A stretch of DNA of 64,000 nucleotides from Pseudolysobacter antarcticus (GTDB taxonomy: Bacteria; Pseudomonadota; Gammaproteobacteria; Xanthomonadales; Rhodanobacteraceae). Shown here in pieces: positions 42,701 through 50,428 of this stretch. How positions within the stretch are numbered: the first letter of the stretch is position 1; each line of letters begins with the position of its first letter. Position numbers and translations under genes: made by a program. Where the stretch lies: NCBI RefSeq assembly GCF_004168365.1, contig NZ_CP035704.1, positions 2,728,001 to 2,792,000 of the forward strand, in the 5' to 3' direction. The notes under the pieces were generated by a model. The model did no database searches, was not told where the DNA came from, and saw only the letters and a list, made by a program, of their open reading frames with translations.

Positions 42701-43026
42701 CGGTGACATTCTGCGCCAACGCGACGACGGTCAACGCGACCTGCGACGGCGGGTTCGTACTGTCCTGCTCACCCGTTACTCTCGTGGCTGCCGGGCCGAC
42801 CAGCGCAACCGCAACCTGCAATTTCCGGGGTTTCTCTACGGCGGGCAACCAGACGCTGAGCGCGTTCTATTCGGGCGACGACAACTTCACCGCGACCGCG
42901 ACCGCGCAAGTAGTCGTGCTCGCGGTGAGTCAACCGATCCCGATACCGGTGCTTGGTCGCTGGATGCTGTTGCTGCTTGCAGGATTGATGGTCGGGATTG
43001 CCCGAACGCACGCAAAGCGCGCCTAG
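39721..43026 (+). CDS. Large beta-helix surface protein with Ig-like/MBG repeats and IPTL-CTERM
   Basis: A 1101-residue exported protein. Signal peptide 1-26 (SLPLWAA). Residues about 27-580 form a right-handed beta-helix with at least eight tandem units of the pattern SPVLNNVTFSGNSA...GGAMYNDG, like Chlamydia-type polymorphic outer-membrane proteins, closing with the choice-of-anchor motif AIDAGDNSSC...DQRG...DIGAVE. Next a DUF11-like module (about 585-710), two MBG-type modules (LTITANDATKTYGNALP and LTITANNASRAYGAVNP, 85-90 residues each), two Ig-like modules, and the C-terminal sorting tail IPIPVLGRWMLLLLAGLMVG ending in basic residues, an IPTL-CTERM. It is likely an adhesin. The start has GGGG upstream; expression is monocistronic. 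Confidence 0.88.
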   Translation: MRCSKNGLLPLLVCASLILTSLPLWAATCRVTTTGIASNDGSDWTTHAITLQGALSNSACSEIWLAKGVYKPVTPANLASVTGTERSASFNIHSGVAIYGGFAGGETARADRDFAANLTVLSGDIDGNDTNTNGVDLTVDATHNGSNSNTVVQLDGRTTPINTDTVLDGVTVTAGNNPSAGGGLYCNAEGNGDGNPPGSDIRCSPTVSNVRFSGNFASGGGGAMVNDALYGGISSPVLTNVVFSNNSVDNGGSTQSRGGAMLNGGAAGSVSKPVLTNVTFIGNSATNGIGGAMFNAGNFGDCSPVLNNVTFTGNSAINGFGGAMVNYGFAGNSSPTLNNVVFNGNSTTGSGGAIYNYGSGFSAGANVSPTLNNVTFSGNSAQLKGGAMYNDGSSGGNSNPTLSNVTFSGNTAPNGAALYNDATGSTYTTNSGTSSPTLNNVTFSGNSASGKGGAMYNDGSANGFTSGHSSPVLNNVILWGDTGGELFNNSATATTALHYSVMQGGCTSGDGNTCTDHVLITDPKLGTLANNGGFTQTRLPGAGSSAIDAGDNSSCASTDQRGVPRPQGAVCDIGAVEVAAASLSAAFSPASVAVGSTTTFTITATNPTSIALTNVSFSNSVPAGLKLVAQAGGTCGTAAGTGGGSTSVNAATGFFSTVANNLAAGASCTISLQVLALNAGSFLDTTSTVTSSEALAGAAASATLLVTTPLTITANDATKTYGNALPTLSASYSGFVNGDTAASVTIPPTLTTTATAASPVVGGGYPITASGAVVPSYYTVTYVPGALSITSAPLTITANNASRAYGAVNPGFSANYSGFVNGDSTASLTPSPTITTTATDTSPAGPYPITASGAVDPNYVISYVDGTLTIGKADQAIAFGTAPVVAVNGTGAATATTTATPSTSYPIIFSTTSVDCSVTSTGLVTGINAGTSNCMITAAQSGDANYNAAAPVNQNLSIGKDTTTLTLAVTPNPVNFNAPITIVAIVSGDPPTGTVTFCANATTVNATCDGGFVLSCSPVTLVAAGPTSATATCNFRGFSTAGNQTLSAFYSGDDNFTATATAQVVVLAVSQPIPIPVLGRWMLLLLAGLMVGIARTHAKRA

Positions 43027-43138
43027 TTGAGGCACGTCGGGTAAGCGGTTGCGCCCGCTTGTCAGACACGCGGGACTCGACGCAGGATGCCCTTACGGCG
43101 TCTATTGTCAGATAACGCGACTGTGCTGCTTATCCTGC

Positions 43139-43687
43139 CTACAAATTTTGCTGCAAGCGCTTGCGCATTTCTTCGTTGAGGGGTTTGAACTCCTCGACCA
43201 ATGCGTCGCAGGCTTCTTTCGATGCCGTGCACAACACCGCCATACGGATGCGAATCACACCGTGCTCGTTGACCGCCTCGCGCGCGACTGCGGCGGGATG
43301 CGCGGGATGATCATCCGGCGTGAACGCCCAGATTCGGTGTTCGGTCGGAATCTCGACGATCCACCAACCCTGCGGATTAGCGTGCGTCTGCACATCCGTG
43401 CGCGCTTCGAGCGACTGACGCGCGGCAGCGGCGGTTTCGTATCCGGTTGGCGGTGCGATCAGCGCATCAGTATCGCCCGCACCTGCGTTCGTTGGCGCTG
43501 ATGGGTCACTCGTCGGCGGCGGCGACGTTGTTGTTGTCGCATCGCCAACAGCCGGTGCAACTGCCGCCTGGCGACCCGATGCCGCGCTGCTCGATGCATC
43601 CGCGGCGGGCGATTTGTGCATAAACGGCAAGTGGCTGCACGCGGCGCAAGCCACCATCAAGACACCCGACAAGATTTGTTTCAACAT
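43139..43687 (-). CDS. Lipoprotein of unknown function
   Basis: A 182-residue lipoprotein: MLKQILSGVLMVACAAC gives a lipobox (Cys17). Residues 20-75 are low-complexity Ala/Ser/Thr/Pro, a probable tether. The C-terminal part (about 80-180) looks folded: WWIVEIPTEHRIWAFTPDDH, RIRMAVLCTASKEACDALVE, two Cys that may pair. I do not recognise the family. The start at 43687 is chosen as the lipoprotein signal; a GTG 41 codons upstream is in frame but has no support. It is divergent from phaZ. Confidence 0.7.
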   Translation of the reverse strand: MLKQILSGVLMVACAACSHLPFMHKSPAADASSSAASGRQAAVAPAVGDATTTTSPPPTSDPSAPTNAGAGDTDALIAPPTGYETAAAARQSLEARTDVQTHANPQGWWIVEIPTEHRIWAFTPDDHPAHPAAVAREAVNEHGVIRIRMAVLCTASKEACDALVEEFKPLNEEMRKRLQQNL

Positions 43688-43859
43688 GCATTTCTCCGAC
43701 TCGGTTTTGCGTGATTCCAGCGCGCAAGCATAGCCGACCGCGGGGCTGCCGCTGCAAGCCGGATTCGACTTTAGCCGTAGCCAGTCGCGCTGCAGCGCAC
43801 AATAAGTCACAATGCATTGTTAGCGCATCCTTCAGGCGCTGTTTTGCACAGGAAAAACA

Positions 43860-45107
43860 ATGCTTTATCAAATGCACGAAATGCAGAAAAAGATCATGGG
43901 GCCGCTCATCGCGTTCTCCGAAGCCAGCGCCAAAATGCTCACCGCGCCCGGAAATATCTACGGCCAGTTGCCCGGCATGCAGCGTATGGCGGCGGGATTC
44001 GAGCTGATGTATCGCATCGGCAAGGACTACGAAAAACCCGAATTCGATATCCGCAGTGTGCAGGCGCATGGTCACGAGCTGCCGGTCGTCGAATTGAAAG
44101 CGGTGTCGAAACCGTTCTGCAATATGTTGCGTTTCAAGCGCTACAGCGACGATGCAAAAGTCATCGCCGATCTGAAAGACGATCCGATCGTGCTCGTGGT
44201 CGCACCGCTATCCGGCCACCACGCCACCTTGCTGCGCGACACCGTGCGCACCCTGCTCAAGGATCACAAGGTCTACATCACCGACTGGATCGATGCGCGC
44301 ATGGTGCCGACCGAAGCCGGCGCGTTTCATCTGGACGACTACATCGCCTACATCCAGGAATTCATCCGCTTCATCGGCGCCGACAAGCTGCATGTGATTT
44401 CGGTGTGCCAGCCGACCGTGCCGGTGCTTGCGGCGATTTCGCTGATGGCCTCGAATGGCGAAAAAACGCCGTTGACGATGACCATGATGGGCGGCCCGAT
44501 CGATACGCGCCTGAGTCCGACCAAGGTCAACGATCTCGCCACAAACAAGCCGCTTTCGTGGTTCGAGAACAACGTCATCCAGCGCGTGCCGGCAAACTAT
44601 CCGGGCCGCGGACGCAAGGTTTATCCGGGCTTTCTGCAACATGCTGGGTTCATCGCGATGAACCCGAGCCGACACATGAAATCGCACTGGGATTTTTATC
44701 AGGATCTGCGTCGCGGCGATCTCGAAGACGCCGAAGCGCATCGCAAGTTCTACGACGAATACAACGCCGTGCTCGATATGCCCGCCGAATATTATATCGA
44801 CACCATTAGCGCAGTTTTCCAGCAGCATTTGTTGCCGCGTGGACAATGGAATGTCAACGGTCAACACGTTGCACCCGCCGATATCAAAACTACCGCGCTA
44901 CTCACGGTGGAAGGTGAACTCGACGATATCTCCGGCCTCGGCCAGACCGAAGCCGCGCACGATTTGTGCAGCGGTTTGCCGAAAACGCGCAAGCAGCATA
45001 TGACGGTGAAAGGCGCCGGCCATTACGGTATTTTCAGTGGCCGCCGCTGGCGCGATACGGTGTATCCGGATGTACGGGAATTTATTCGGAAGTTCGATAA
45101 AAAATAG
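43860..45107 (+). CDS. phaZ: Intracellular polyhydroxyalkanoate depolymerase
   Basis: A 415-residue cytoplasmic enzyme that hydrolyses native PHB granules. The nucleophile is Cys183 in HVISVCQPTVP, the same residue and number as in the PhaZ of Cupriavidus necator; LSGHHATLLRDTVR, ITDWIDARMVP, and the PHB_depo_C region with MTMMGGPIDTR and GPGAGHYGIFSG-like sequence (KGAGHYGIFSGRRW, His) match PF06850. No signal peptide. The start ATG at 43860 follows AGGAAAAA. No PHA synthase or phasin gene is in the window. A gene of unknown function follows 18 bases downstream, perhaps read through. Confidence 0.95.
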   Translation: MLYQMHEMQKKIMGPLIAFSEASAKMLTAPGNIYGQLPGMQRMAAGFELMYRIGKDYEKPEFDIRSVQAHGHELPVVELKAVSKPFCNMLRFKRYSDDAKVIADLKDDPIVLVVAPLSGHHATLLRDTVRTLLKDHKVYITDWIDARMVPTEAGAFHLDDYIAYIQEFIRFIGADKLHVISVCQPTVPVLAAISLMASNGEKTPLTMTMMGGPIDTRLSPTKVNDLATNKPLSWFENNVIQRVPANYPGRGRKVYPGFLQHAGFIAMNPSRHMKSHWDFYQDLRRGDLEDAEAHRKFYDEYNAVLDMPAEYYIDTISAVFQQHLLPRGQWNVNGQHVAPADIKTTALLTVEGELDDISGLGQTEAAHDLCSGLPKTRKQHMTVKGAGHYGIFSGRRWRDTVYPDVREFIRKFDKK

Positions 45108-45125
45108 TTTCAGGTTGCCGAACCG

Positions 45126-45869
45126 ATGAACATTCAAGTCGAAGATATTCTTTCGGTACTCGATCAATGCAATAGGAGTTTTGCTTTTCCGATGCTAGAC
45201 AATGGATATGTCTATCTGGCAGCCTCGCGTTTGTCGCTATATCGATCATCCAGCGACTGGGCAATGGTGATCGAGATATTCGGCTTTTCCCCTAGGGCCG
45301 GCATCCCCGATACGCAAATTTATACTTTTTCCAGTAAGCCATGTGGACGCAAATCGAAGGATAATTTCGTCAACGCGAAAGCTTATGAAAAATATATAGC
45401 CGGCAATCCGCACAACGAATCGACCTTTGTCTTTCCTGTTGCGGAAGGCAACTGGCAAGACCCGAGCGATTCGGATTTGCTTGCATGCGATGCCCTGACT
45501 GTCGCCATTCGCGGAAAAGAAATACCAGTGCCAAAACTCGCGGAGTACGCTCAGTATGGAATCGCCTTGCAACAACCGCCTAGCGTTATGGCTTTCGAGT
45601 TTTGCAGAGCTCTCGCAAAGATTGCACATCAAGATGTCTTGGCGACCCCCGAAGAACGCCGTGCAAATGTTCTGCCTGAACTTGAACAGATCATGCAGCT
45701 CGATGAATGGAATCATCCCAACATCGTAATATCGGAAAATCTGCCAAGTACAAGCGAGACGTTTCGCCAGCTAGCACAGGTCTTGGTCAGCGGCGACCTA
45801 ACGCTTTACAAGCCTTCTGATGCGCCAAATACTCATTGGTCCAACTGGCGGGACGGCGGTACGCTTTAA
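45126..45869 (+). CDS. Protein of unknown function, lower GC
   Basis: A 247-residue soluble protein with no signal peptide or membrane segment. It may belong to a family of about 250-residue proteins of unknown function that begin with EDILSVLDQCNRSFAFPML and DNGYVYLAASRLSLYR; I cannot assign a Pfam family with certainty. A C-terminal region (about 205-230) reads NLPSTSETFRQLAQVLVSGD. Base composition is clearly lower in GC than phaZ and rluF on either side, and codon use differs (more AAA, ATT, TTT), so it looks acquired. It begins 18 bases after phaZ. Confidence 0.6.
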   Translation: MNIQVEDILSVLDQCNRSFAFPMLDNGYVYLAASRLSLYRSSSDWAMVIEIFGFSPRAGIPDTQIYTFSSKPCGRKSKDNFVNAKAYEKYIAGNPHNESTFVFPVAEGNWQDPSDSDLLACDALTVAIRGKEIPVPKLAEYAQYGIALQQPPSVMAFEFCRALAKIAHQDVLATPEERRANVLPELEQIMQLDEWNHPNIVISENLPSTSETFRQLAQVLVSGDLTLYKPSDAPNTHWSNWRDGGTL

Positions 45870-45931
45870 CGAGATTGCCGGCTGCAGCTTGGGACGCGGC
45901 TGACCAATTGTCGCGCGGAAGATTGAAGTCG

Positions 45932-46690
45932 ATGACTATCGGCCATGGCGTTAACGAAAACTGCATGAGACTCAATAAATACATCAGCGAAACCGGCATG
46001 TGTTCGCGGCGCGAGGCGGATCGGCTGATCGCCGAGCGTCAGGTTACGGTCAATGGAAAAATCGCCGAACTCGGCACGCAGGTTGAAGATGGCGATGCGG
46101 TACGCGTTGGCAAACGCCTGATCAGCGGTTCGGGCCAAGCGCCCGCGCGGCGGCCGAAAAAAGTCTATATCGCGCTCAACAAACCAGTCGGCATCACCTG
46201 CACGACCGAGGCGCATATCAAGGGCAACATCGTCGATTTTGTCGGCCATGCCGAGCGCATTTTTCCGATCGGTCGGCTCGACAAAGAATCCGAAGGCCTG
46301 ATCCTGCTGACCAACAACGGCGATATCGTCAACGACATCCTGCGCGCGGAAAACAATCACGAGAAGGAATATCTGGTCTCGGTCGACAAGGCGATCAGCG
46401 ATGCGTTTCTAATCGGCATGGCCAACGGCGTGCGCATCGACAATGTGACGACCAAACCGTGCAAGATCAGCCGCCTCGGCAAGTTCGGTTTCCGCATTAT
46501 CCTGACGCAAGGCCTGAACCGGCAGATCCGCAAGATGTGCGAGGTCTTCGGCTACGACGTGCGGCAGTTGCAGCGCGTGCGCATCGTCAATGTGCAGCTC
46601 GGCAAATTGCGTATCGGCCAATGGCGCAATCTGACCGAGGTCGAACTGCGCGGTCTGTTGCCGGAGCGCGCGCAGGCCGGATTACTCTGA
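45932..46690 (+). CDS. rluF: 23S rRNA pseudouridine synthase, RluF type
   Basis: A 252-residue enzyme that makes pseudouridine in 23S rRNA (E. coli position 2604). S4-like RNA-binding domain (RLNKYISETGMCSRREADRL, about 13-70), then the RsuA/RluB/E/F catalytic core with ALNKPVGITCTTEAH and the catalytic Asp in FPIGRLDKESEGLILLT. KEYLVSVDKAI and ILTQGLNRQIRKMCEVFGYD are family motifs. The ATG at 45932 has GAAG about 4 bases and GGAAG 11 bases upstream; a second ATG 11 codons later would also make a full domain. RluF is favoured over RsuA by the GNIVDFV segment, moderately sure. Confidence 0.9.
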   Translation: MTIGHGVNENCMRLNKYISETGMCSRREADRLIAERQVTVNGKIAELGTQVEDGDAVRVGKRLISGSGQAPARRPKKVYIALNKPVGITCTTEAHIKGNIVDFVGHAERIFPIGRLDKESEGLILLTNNGDIVNDILRAENNHEKEYLVSVDKAISDAFLIGMANGVRIDNVTTKPCKISRLGKFGFRIILTQGLNRQIRKMCEVFGYDVRQLQRVRIVNVQLGKLRIGQWRNLTEVELRGLLPERAQAGLL

Positions 46691-46723
46691 GATTTTTCGC
46701 GGCGCATAAGTATCGCGAACAAG

Positions 46724-47707
46724 CTATTTCGCCGATGCCGCAATTGGTCGTACCACGATCGGCACATTGCACAACTCGACGTTGCCGGCCGGCACTTTGT
46801 ACCACTCGTCGTGGCGATTGCGCCGCGATTCGACCAACGCGGCAAAGGTCGGTGTGTCGGTGCGAATGACTTCGAGCTGGCTGCGCTCGGCAGCCGGCAC
46901 GTCGGCGGCGAGCCGCACCGATTTGATCGCGATGCGCTGCTCGGGTTTCTCGTAAAAACCCAGCGCCCCGGTGCCGCGCGGGAGGCTCGACAACAGCTCG
47001 ATGCCCTGCACTACTCTGCCGACCACGGCGATGTTGCGATCAAGATGACGCGGCGCATTGCCGATCACCACGTACAACTCGGCGCCGCTGCCGCTATCGA
47101 CCGCGTTATCGCGACCGACGCCGACCATGCCGTAACAATGCGCGAGCCACGTATCGCCGGTTTTCGGATCTCGCCCCACTGGAAATCCATTCGAAAATCC
47201 GACTTGCGGCGCGTAACCATCGACATCCGGCAGCCGCGTGAATGGCAAGTCCGCGCTGATCTTGCGCGTGAACTCCGGCGCCAGCGTGCGTTGTGCGTTC
47301 TTGATGACGCGTTGTTTGGTTTTGTCGTCCGATTCGGGATCGCCCCACTGCACGACGTAGTTGTCCTGCACGCGCAGAATCGCGAGGCCGTCGAAGTATT
47401 TTTCGCGCACTAGCGCCTTGATATTTTCGGCGTGTTTGGGAGCGTACGCGGCTGACAACTCGATCACCACGCGACCGCCGGCGAGTTCGAGATACAAGGT
47501 GTTGTCGGCATCTAGCGCGCGCCAGTCGCTGGCCTTGGATGCGGCGAGCACATCGCTCATGGTCAGCGGCTTGGCCTGTTTGGTCGCATCGGCGTGCACG
47601 AGCGTCACGCATGCCAGAGCGATCGCGCAGACCATCGCGCGGAACGAATAAATTCGGCGTGTTTGTTTGATAGCCGCAGACGCATTTTTGTCAGTTGAAA
47701 TCGGCAT
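46724..47707 (-). CDS. Secreted cyclophilin-type peptidyl-prolyl isomerase
   Basis: A 327-residue exported PPIase. Signal peptide after an unusual polar start (hydrophobic part [19 protein letters not shown]). Cyclophilin core about 75-280: [76 protein letters not shown]. The usual active-site Arg/Phe block (FHRVIxxFMxQGGD) is altered to [18 protein letters not shown], and Trp near the end is absent, so activity is uncertain; several Xanthomonadales homologues share this variant. Start at 47707 follows AGAGG. Convergent with rluF (33 bases between stops). Confidence 0.85.
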   Translation of the reverse strand: MPISTDKNASAAIKQTRRIYSFRAMVCAIALACVTLVHADATKQAKPLTMSDVLAASKASDWRALDADNTLYLELAGGRVVIELSAAYAPKHAENIKALVREKYFDGLAILRVQDNYVVQWGDPESDDKTKQRVIKNAQRTLAPEFTRKISADLPFTRLPDVDGYAPQVGFSNGFPVGRDPKTGDTWLAHCYGMVGVGRDNAVDSGSGAELYVVIGNAPRHLDRNIAVVGRVVQGIELLSSLPRGTGALGFYEKPEQRIAIKSVRLAADVPAAERSQLEVIRTDTPTFAALVESRRNRHDEWYKVPAGNVELCNVPIVVRPIAASAK

Positions 47708-47830
47708 TGCGGTTACCTCTCTGATGGAGTGTGTCACACGTCGTTGTATCACGCGTCAACTACGATGCAGGCGAACAGTCAGGCTCGCATTGTCCATGCC
47801 GCGCGCCGAATTGCCAATCCGGTCGCGACG

Positions 47831-48760
47831 TTATTCAAAACCGTCGGCGAAGATGTTCCAGGTATCGGTAATCGGCGTCGCATTCACTGCGCCGCCGATC
47901 GCGCTGAGTCCGAACATATCTTCGAGCGTGCGCAACACCGAATAATGATCGATGTGTTCGGAGAAAGTAGCGTTACGCACATGTGCACCGACAAACATGG
48001 TCGGAATCTGATTGGCGCTGGTCGTCGAATCGTCTTCGTCCCACGTCAGGATCAGCAAGCTGTTGTGCGATCGTGCCCATTGCAGATAAGGATCGATATG
48101 GGTGTGCAACCACGCATCGCCGGTGGCAATCGAACAGTCGTGCATGTCGTTGCACAGATTCGGCACGACGAACGAAAGCGTCGGCAAGGTGCTGAAATCC
48201 GGCGTTGCGCCTGATGGAAACGCAGCGAAAGTCAGATTGCTCGTACTCGGCACGCTGTTCGTACCGCTACTGAAATTGACCCACGGATTATGCTTGCGCG
48301 CATACGTGCCCGAGGTGCAGATGGTGTAGCCATTCGACGGCATGCTCTCGGAAAAACCCTGGAACGTGAATCCTGCTGCGATCAACTGGCTGCCGAGATT
48401 GAGACCGGTGAAAGTGTGCGGACAAGAGTCGTCGCTGAGCCCTTGTGTGCTGCCGGAAAATAGCGCGAGATAATTCGGCTCACTCGGATGCGTGATCGCA
48501 TGCGAATCGCTGAAAACTGCGCCCATCATGGCCAACGTATTGATGTACGGCGCCTGCGCGGTGTTGCCGATGATCGTGCTGTCGCTGGTGTTTTCCATGA
48601 TCACGATAACGACATGGTCGTATCGCGGAATATCGGTAGCAACAACGCTCGGTACAGCGCGTATTGGAGCCAATGGATTTACCGCGATTTTTTGCGCAAA
48701 GCCAGCAATGCTCGCGGCCAGCAAAACGCTCGCAATCAAACAACCAGCAAAACGTTGCAT
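47831..48760 (-). CDS. Secreted phosphoesterase (PF04185 acid phosphatase/phospholipase C-like) with a GFE tail
   Basis: A 309-residue exported phosphatase-type enzyme. Signal peptide MQRFAGCLIASVLLAASIAG; start at 48760 follows GGGAG. The phosphoesterase core opens with DHVVIVIMENTSDSTIIG (Glu/Asn at the metal site) and continues with THPSEPNYLALFSGS, FVVPNLCNDMHDCS and LLILTWDEDD, matching AcpA-type acid phosphatases and phospholipase C relatives. Four Cys may form disulfides. The very end, DTWNIFADGFE, matches a short C-terminal pattern (IFxxGFE) I associate with secreted proteins in Xanthomonadales. Two TTGATCAA palindromes lie 50-75 bases upstream. No partner genes. Confidence 0.87.
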   Translation of the reverse strand: MQRFAGCLIASVLLAASIAGFAQKIAVNPLAPIRAVPSVVATDIPRYDHVVIVIMENTSDSTIIGNTAQAPYINTLAMMGAVFSDSHAITHPSEPNYLALFSGSTQGLSDDSCPHTFTGLNLGSQLIAAGFTFQGFSESMPSNGYTICTSGTYARKHNPWVNFSSGTNSVPSTSNLTFAAFPSGATPDFSTLPTLSFVVPNLCNDMHDCSIATGDAWLHTHIDPYLQWARSHNSLLILTWDEDDSTTSANQIPTMFVGAHVRNATFSEHIDHYSVLRTLEDMFGLSAIGGAVNATPITDTWNIFADGFE

Positions 48761-48808
48761 CCAGGTTCTCCCACTAGCGTTATTGATAACGGCAAACACG
48801 CGATCGAA

Positions 48809-48835
48809 GTGCTTGATCAAAGTGTTTGATCAAAC
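48809..48835 (-). promoter_or_regulatory. Tandem TTGATCAA operator-like repeats
   Basis: TTGATCAA occurs twice, at 48813-48820 and 48826-48833, each preceded by AGTG(C/T), with 13 bases from start to start; the second extends to the perfect 12-base palindrome GTTTGATCAAAC. They lie 53-75 bases upstream of the phosphoesterase start, a good place for a repressor or activator. I know no regulator for it. Confidence 0.45.
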
Positions 48836-48953
48836 CAGAGGATACCGCGTTATGGCGAATTTCGAGCTGGCGGATGCCACTGCATCACAGCGATCGGCCG
48901 CACCCAAATATTTCGGAACCCGATGGATTTGGCGCAAGAATTTTCTCGCGCAA

Positions 48954-49841
48954 CTAACGCATCACCAGCATGTGCTTGGCCAGTTGCCCGTGCACCCGCC
49001 CCAGACTGCGCGCCATGTGCAGCACCGCACAAAGCAGCAGGATGCCGGCGGCCAGTGAGAACGGCTCGGCCCATAGCGGCGGCGCATACGCGACATCGTT
49101 GATATTGATGATGCCGTAGCCGGTGATCGCTTTTATGATTGGCCCGAACATCAGCATAAACACAAAACTTAAACTGACAATTGCCAAGACAAAATACAGC
49201 ACGCCCAACGGCAGCATCAACAGCATGTAGATCAGCGTCGACCAACTGCGCGGATCGGTAAAAAACGTCTTGATGCGCGAACGAATTGGCTGGCCGGTTT
49301 CGGTGTAGGGCGGTCGGCGCGGCATGCGCACATCGAGCATGACCTCGACGAGACGCCCCTCGACCAGCGCCAAGGCACGAACGCTGCCGAAGAACAAAAT
49401 CGCAAAGGGAATGCCAATGATCAGCACCATCAAACCCAGTGACAGACTCAGGCCGGTGATGGTCCATACAAAATAGAAAATGCCGGTGCCGAGCGATAAC
49501 AACATGTAGAACAGCGCGGTGTAGGCGCGAGTGTCCGCGAGTACGCCGAAAAATTTGCCGAACGCCGAAGCTCGCGGCGGCGCGCGTGGTATGCGCAACG
49601 CCTGTTGCACCTGGCCTTCCTTGACACGATAGATGTCGGCCACTTCTTCGGGCGCGCCGTAACTCGTGACGATACGCGCGATCATCGCGGCTTCGTCAAC
49701 ATCGGGATGCTCGGCGAGTTCGGCACGCAGGTGTTCTTCGGCATCGTACAAAGCATCCTGGATCAGGGCCGGATCAGCACCCTGCAAGGCTGCGTGCAAC
49801 TGTTGCAGATAAGCGTTGATAGTCTTCGGGATGGTGCTCAT
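48954..49841 (-). CDS. DUF1700-type membrane protein paired with a PadR regulator
   Basis: A 295-residue protein. The N-terminal 90 residues (KTINAYLQQLHAALQ..LIQDALYDAEEHLRAEL..VTSYGAPEEVADIY) resemble the DUF1700/HAAS helical domain that couples PadR-type systems to membrane proteins. Five or six helices follow (about 118-165, 205-250, 265-285), in a repeated two-helix pattern typical of sensor-domain proteins. The ATG at 49841 follows GAAGGAG and overlaps the stop of the PadR gene by four bases, so the two are translationally coupled: the membrane protein is probably the PadR target or effector. Confidence 0.82.
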   Translation of the reverse strand: MSTIPKTINAYLQQLHAALQGADPALIQDALYDAEEHLRAELAEHPDVDEAAMIARIVTSYGAPEEVADIYRVKEGQVQQALRIPRAPPRASAFGKFFGVLADTRAYTALFYMLLSLGTGIFYFVWTITGLSLSLGLMVLIIGIPFAILFFGSVRALALVEGRLVEVMLDVRMPRRPPYTETGQPIRSRIKTFFTDPRSWSTLIYMLLMLPLGVLYFVLAIVSLSFVFMLMFGPIIKAITGYGIININDVAYAPPLWAEPFSLAAGILLLCAVLHMARSLGRVHGQLAKHMLVMR

Positions 49842-50203
49842 GGCAATGCTCCTTCCAGCACGTTTTCGACGAATTCTCGGGCCGCCGACCAACTGGCGAT
49901 CCATTCTTTGAGGACGGCGCGACCGAGTCGCGTGATCGCGTAATAGCGTCGCGGCGGACCCGCGATGGACGGTTCGATGGTGCTTTCAAGCAGACCCGCG
50001 GCACTGAGATTGCGTAGCACCGGATACAACGCACTCTGCTTGCCGCTAAACAGACTCTCGCCGCCTTTTTCCAGCCGCTTGGCGATCTGGTAGCCATACA
50101 TCGGCGCGCGCGCCTGCGCCAGCACCGCGAGCAAAACCAGCGACACGGTGCCGGTGCTGAGCTCCTTCTGGAATTTCTTCAGATGTGATTCGGTATCCAG
50201 CAC
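49838..50203 (-). CDS. PadR-family transcriptional regulator
   Basis: A 121-residue winged-helix repressor. LVLLAVLAQARAPMYGYQIAKRL is the PadR helix-turn-helix start, FSGKQSALYPVLRNLSAAGL the recognition region, and RRYYAITRLGRAVLKEW the wing plus dimer helix. I prefer the GTG at 50203 (AAGG nine bases upstream); an earlier GTG at 50224 is in frame. It is followed with a four-base overlap by the DUF1700-type membrane gene, and a promoter overlapped by a short inverted repeat precedes it, suggesting autoregulation. Confidence 0.88.
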   Translation of the reverse strand: MLDTESHLKKFQKELSTGTVSLVLLAVLAQARAPMYGYQIAKRLEKGGESLFSGKQSALYPVLRNLSAAGLLESTIEPSIAGPPRRYYAITRLGRAVLKEWIASWSAAREFVENVLEGALP

Positions 50204-50235
50204 GCTCGGTCGCCTTGATCGCACAACACGAGTTC

Positions 50236-50263
50236 ATCATAGTGTTTAGTTAATACTAGTGAA
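50236..50263 (-). promoter_or_regulatory. Candidate PadR-operon promoter
   Basis: TTCACT (50263-50258), a 16-base spacer and TATGAT (50241-50236) on the minus strand, upstream of the PadR start. The spacer contains the AT-rich inverted element TAGT...ACTA typical of PadR operators. Confidence 0.4.
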
Positions 50264-50428
50264 TGGGCCGAAAGTCACGCCCACGAAACAACCGTAGTGC
50301 CGGGAGGTGGCCAGATAATCCGGCGGCGGGATCCGCAGAAATTTTGCGCGCACGCCCTCGTCCTCCATTAGCGGAGAACAAGGGAATGGCAGGATTTGGC
50401 GCGCGTGCTGAAACGTGCGCCAGATATT

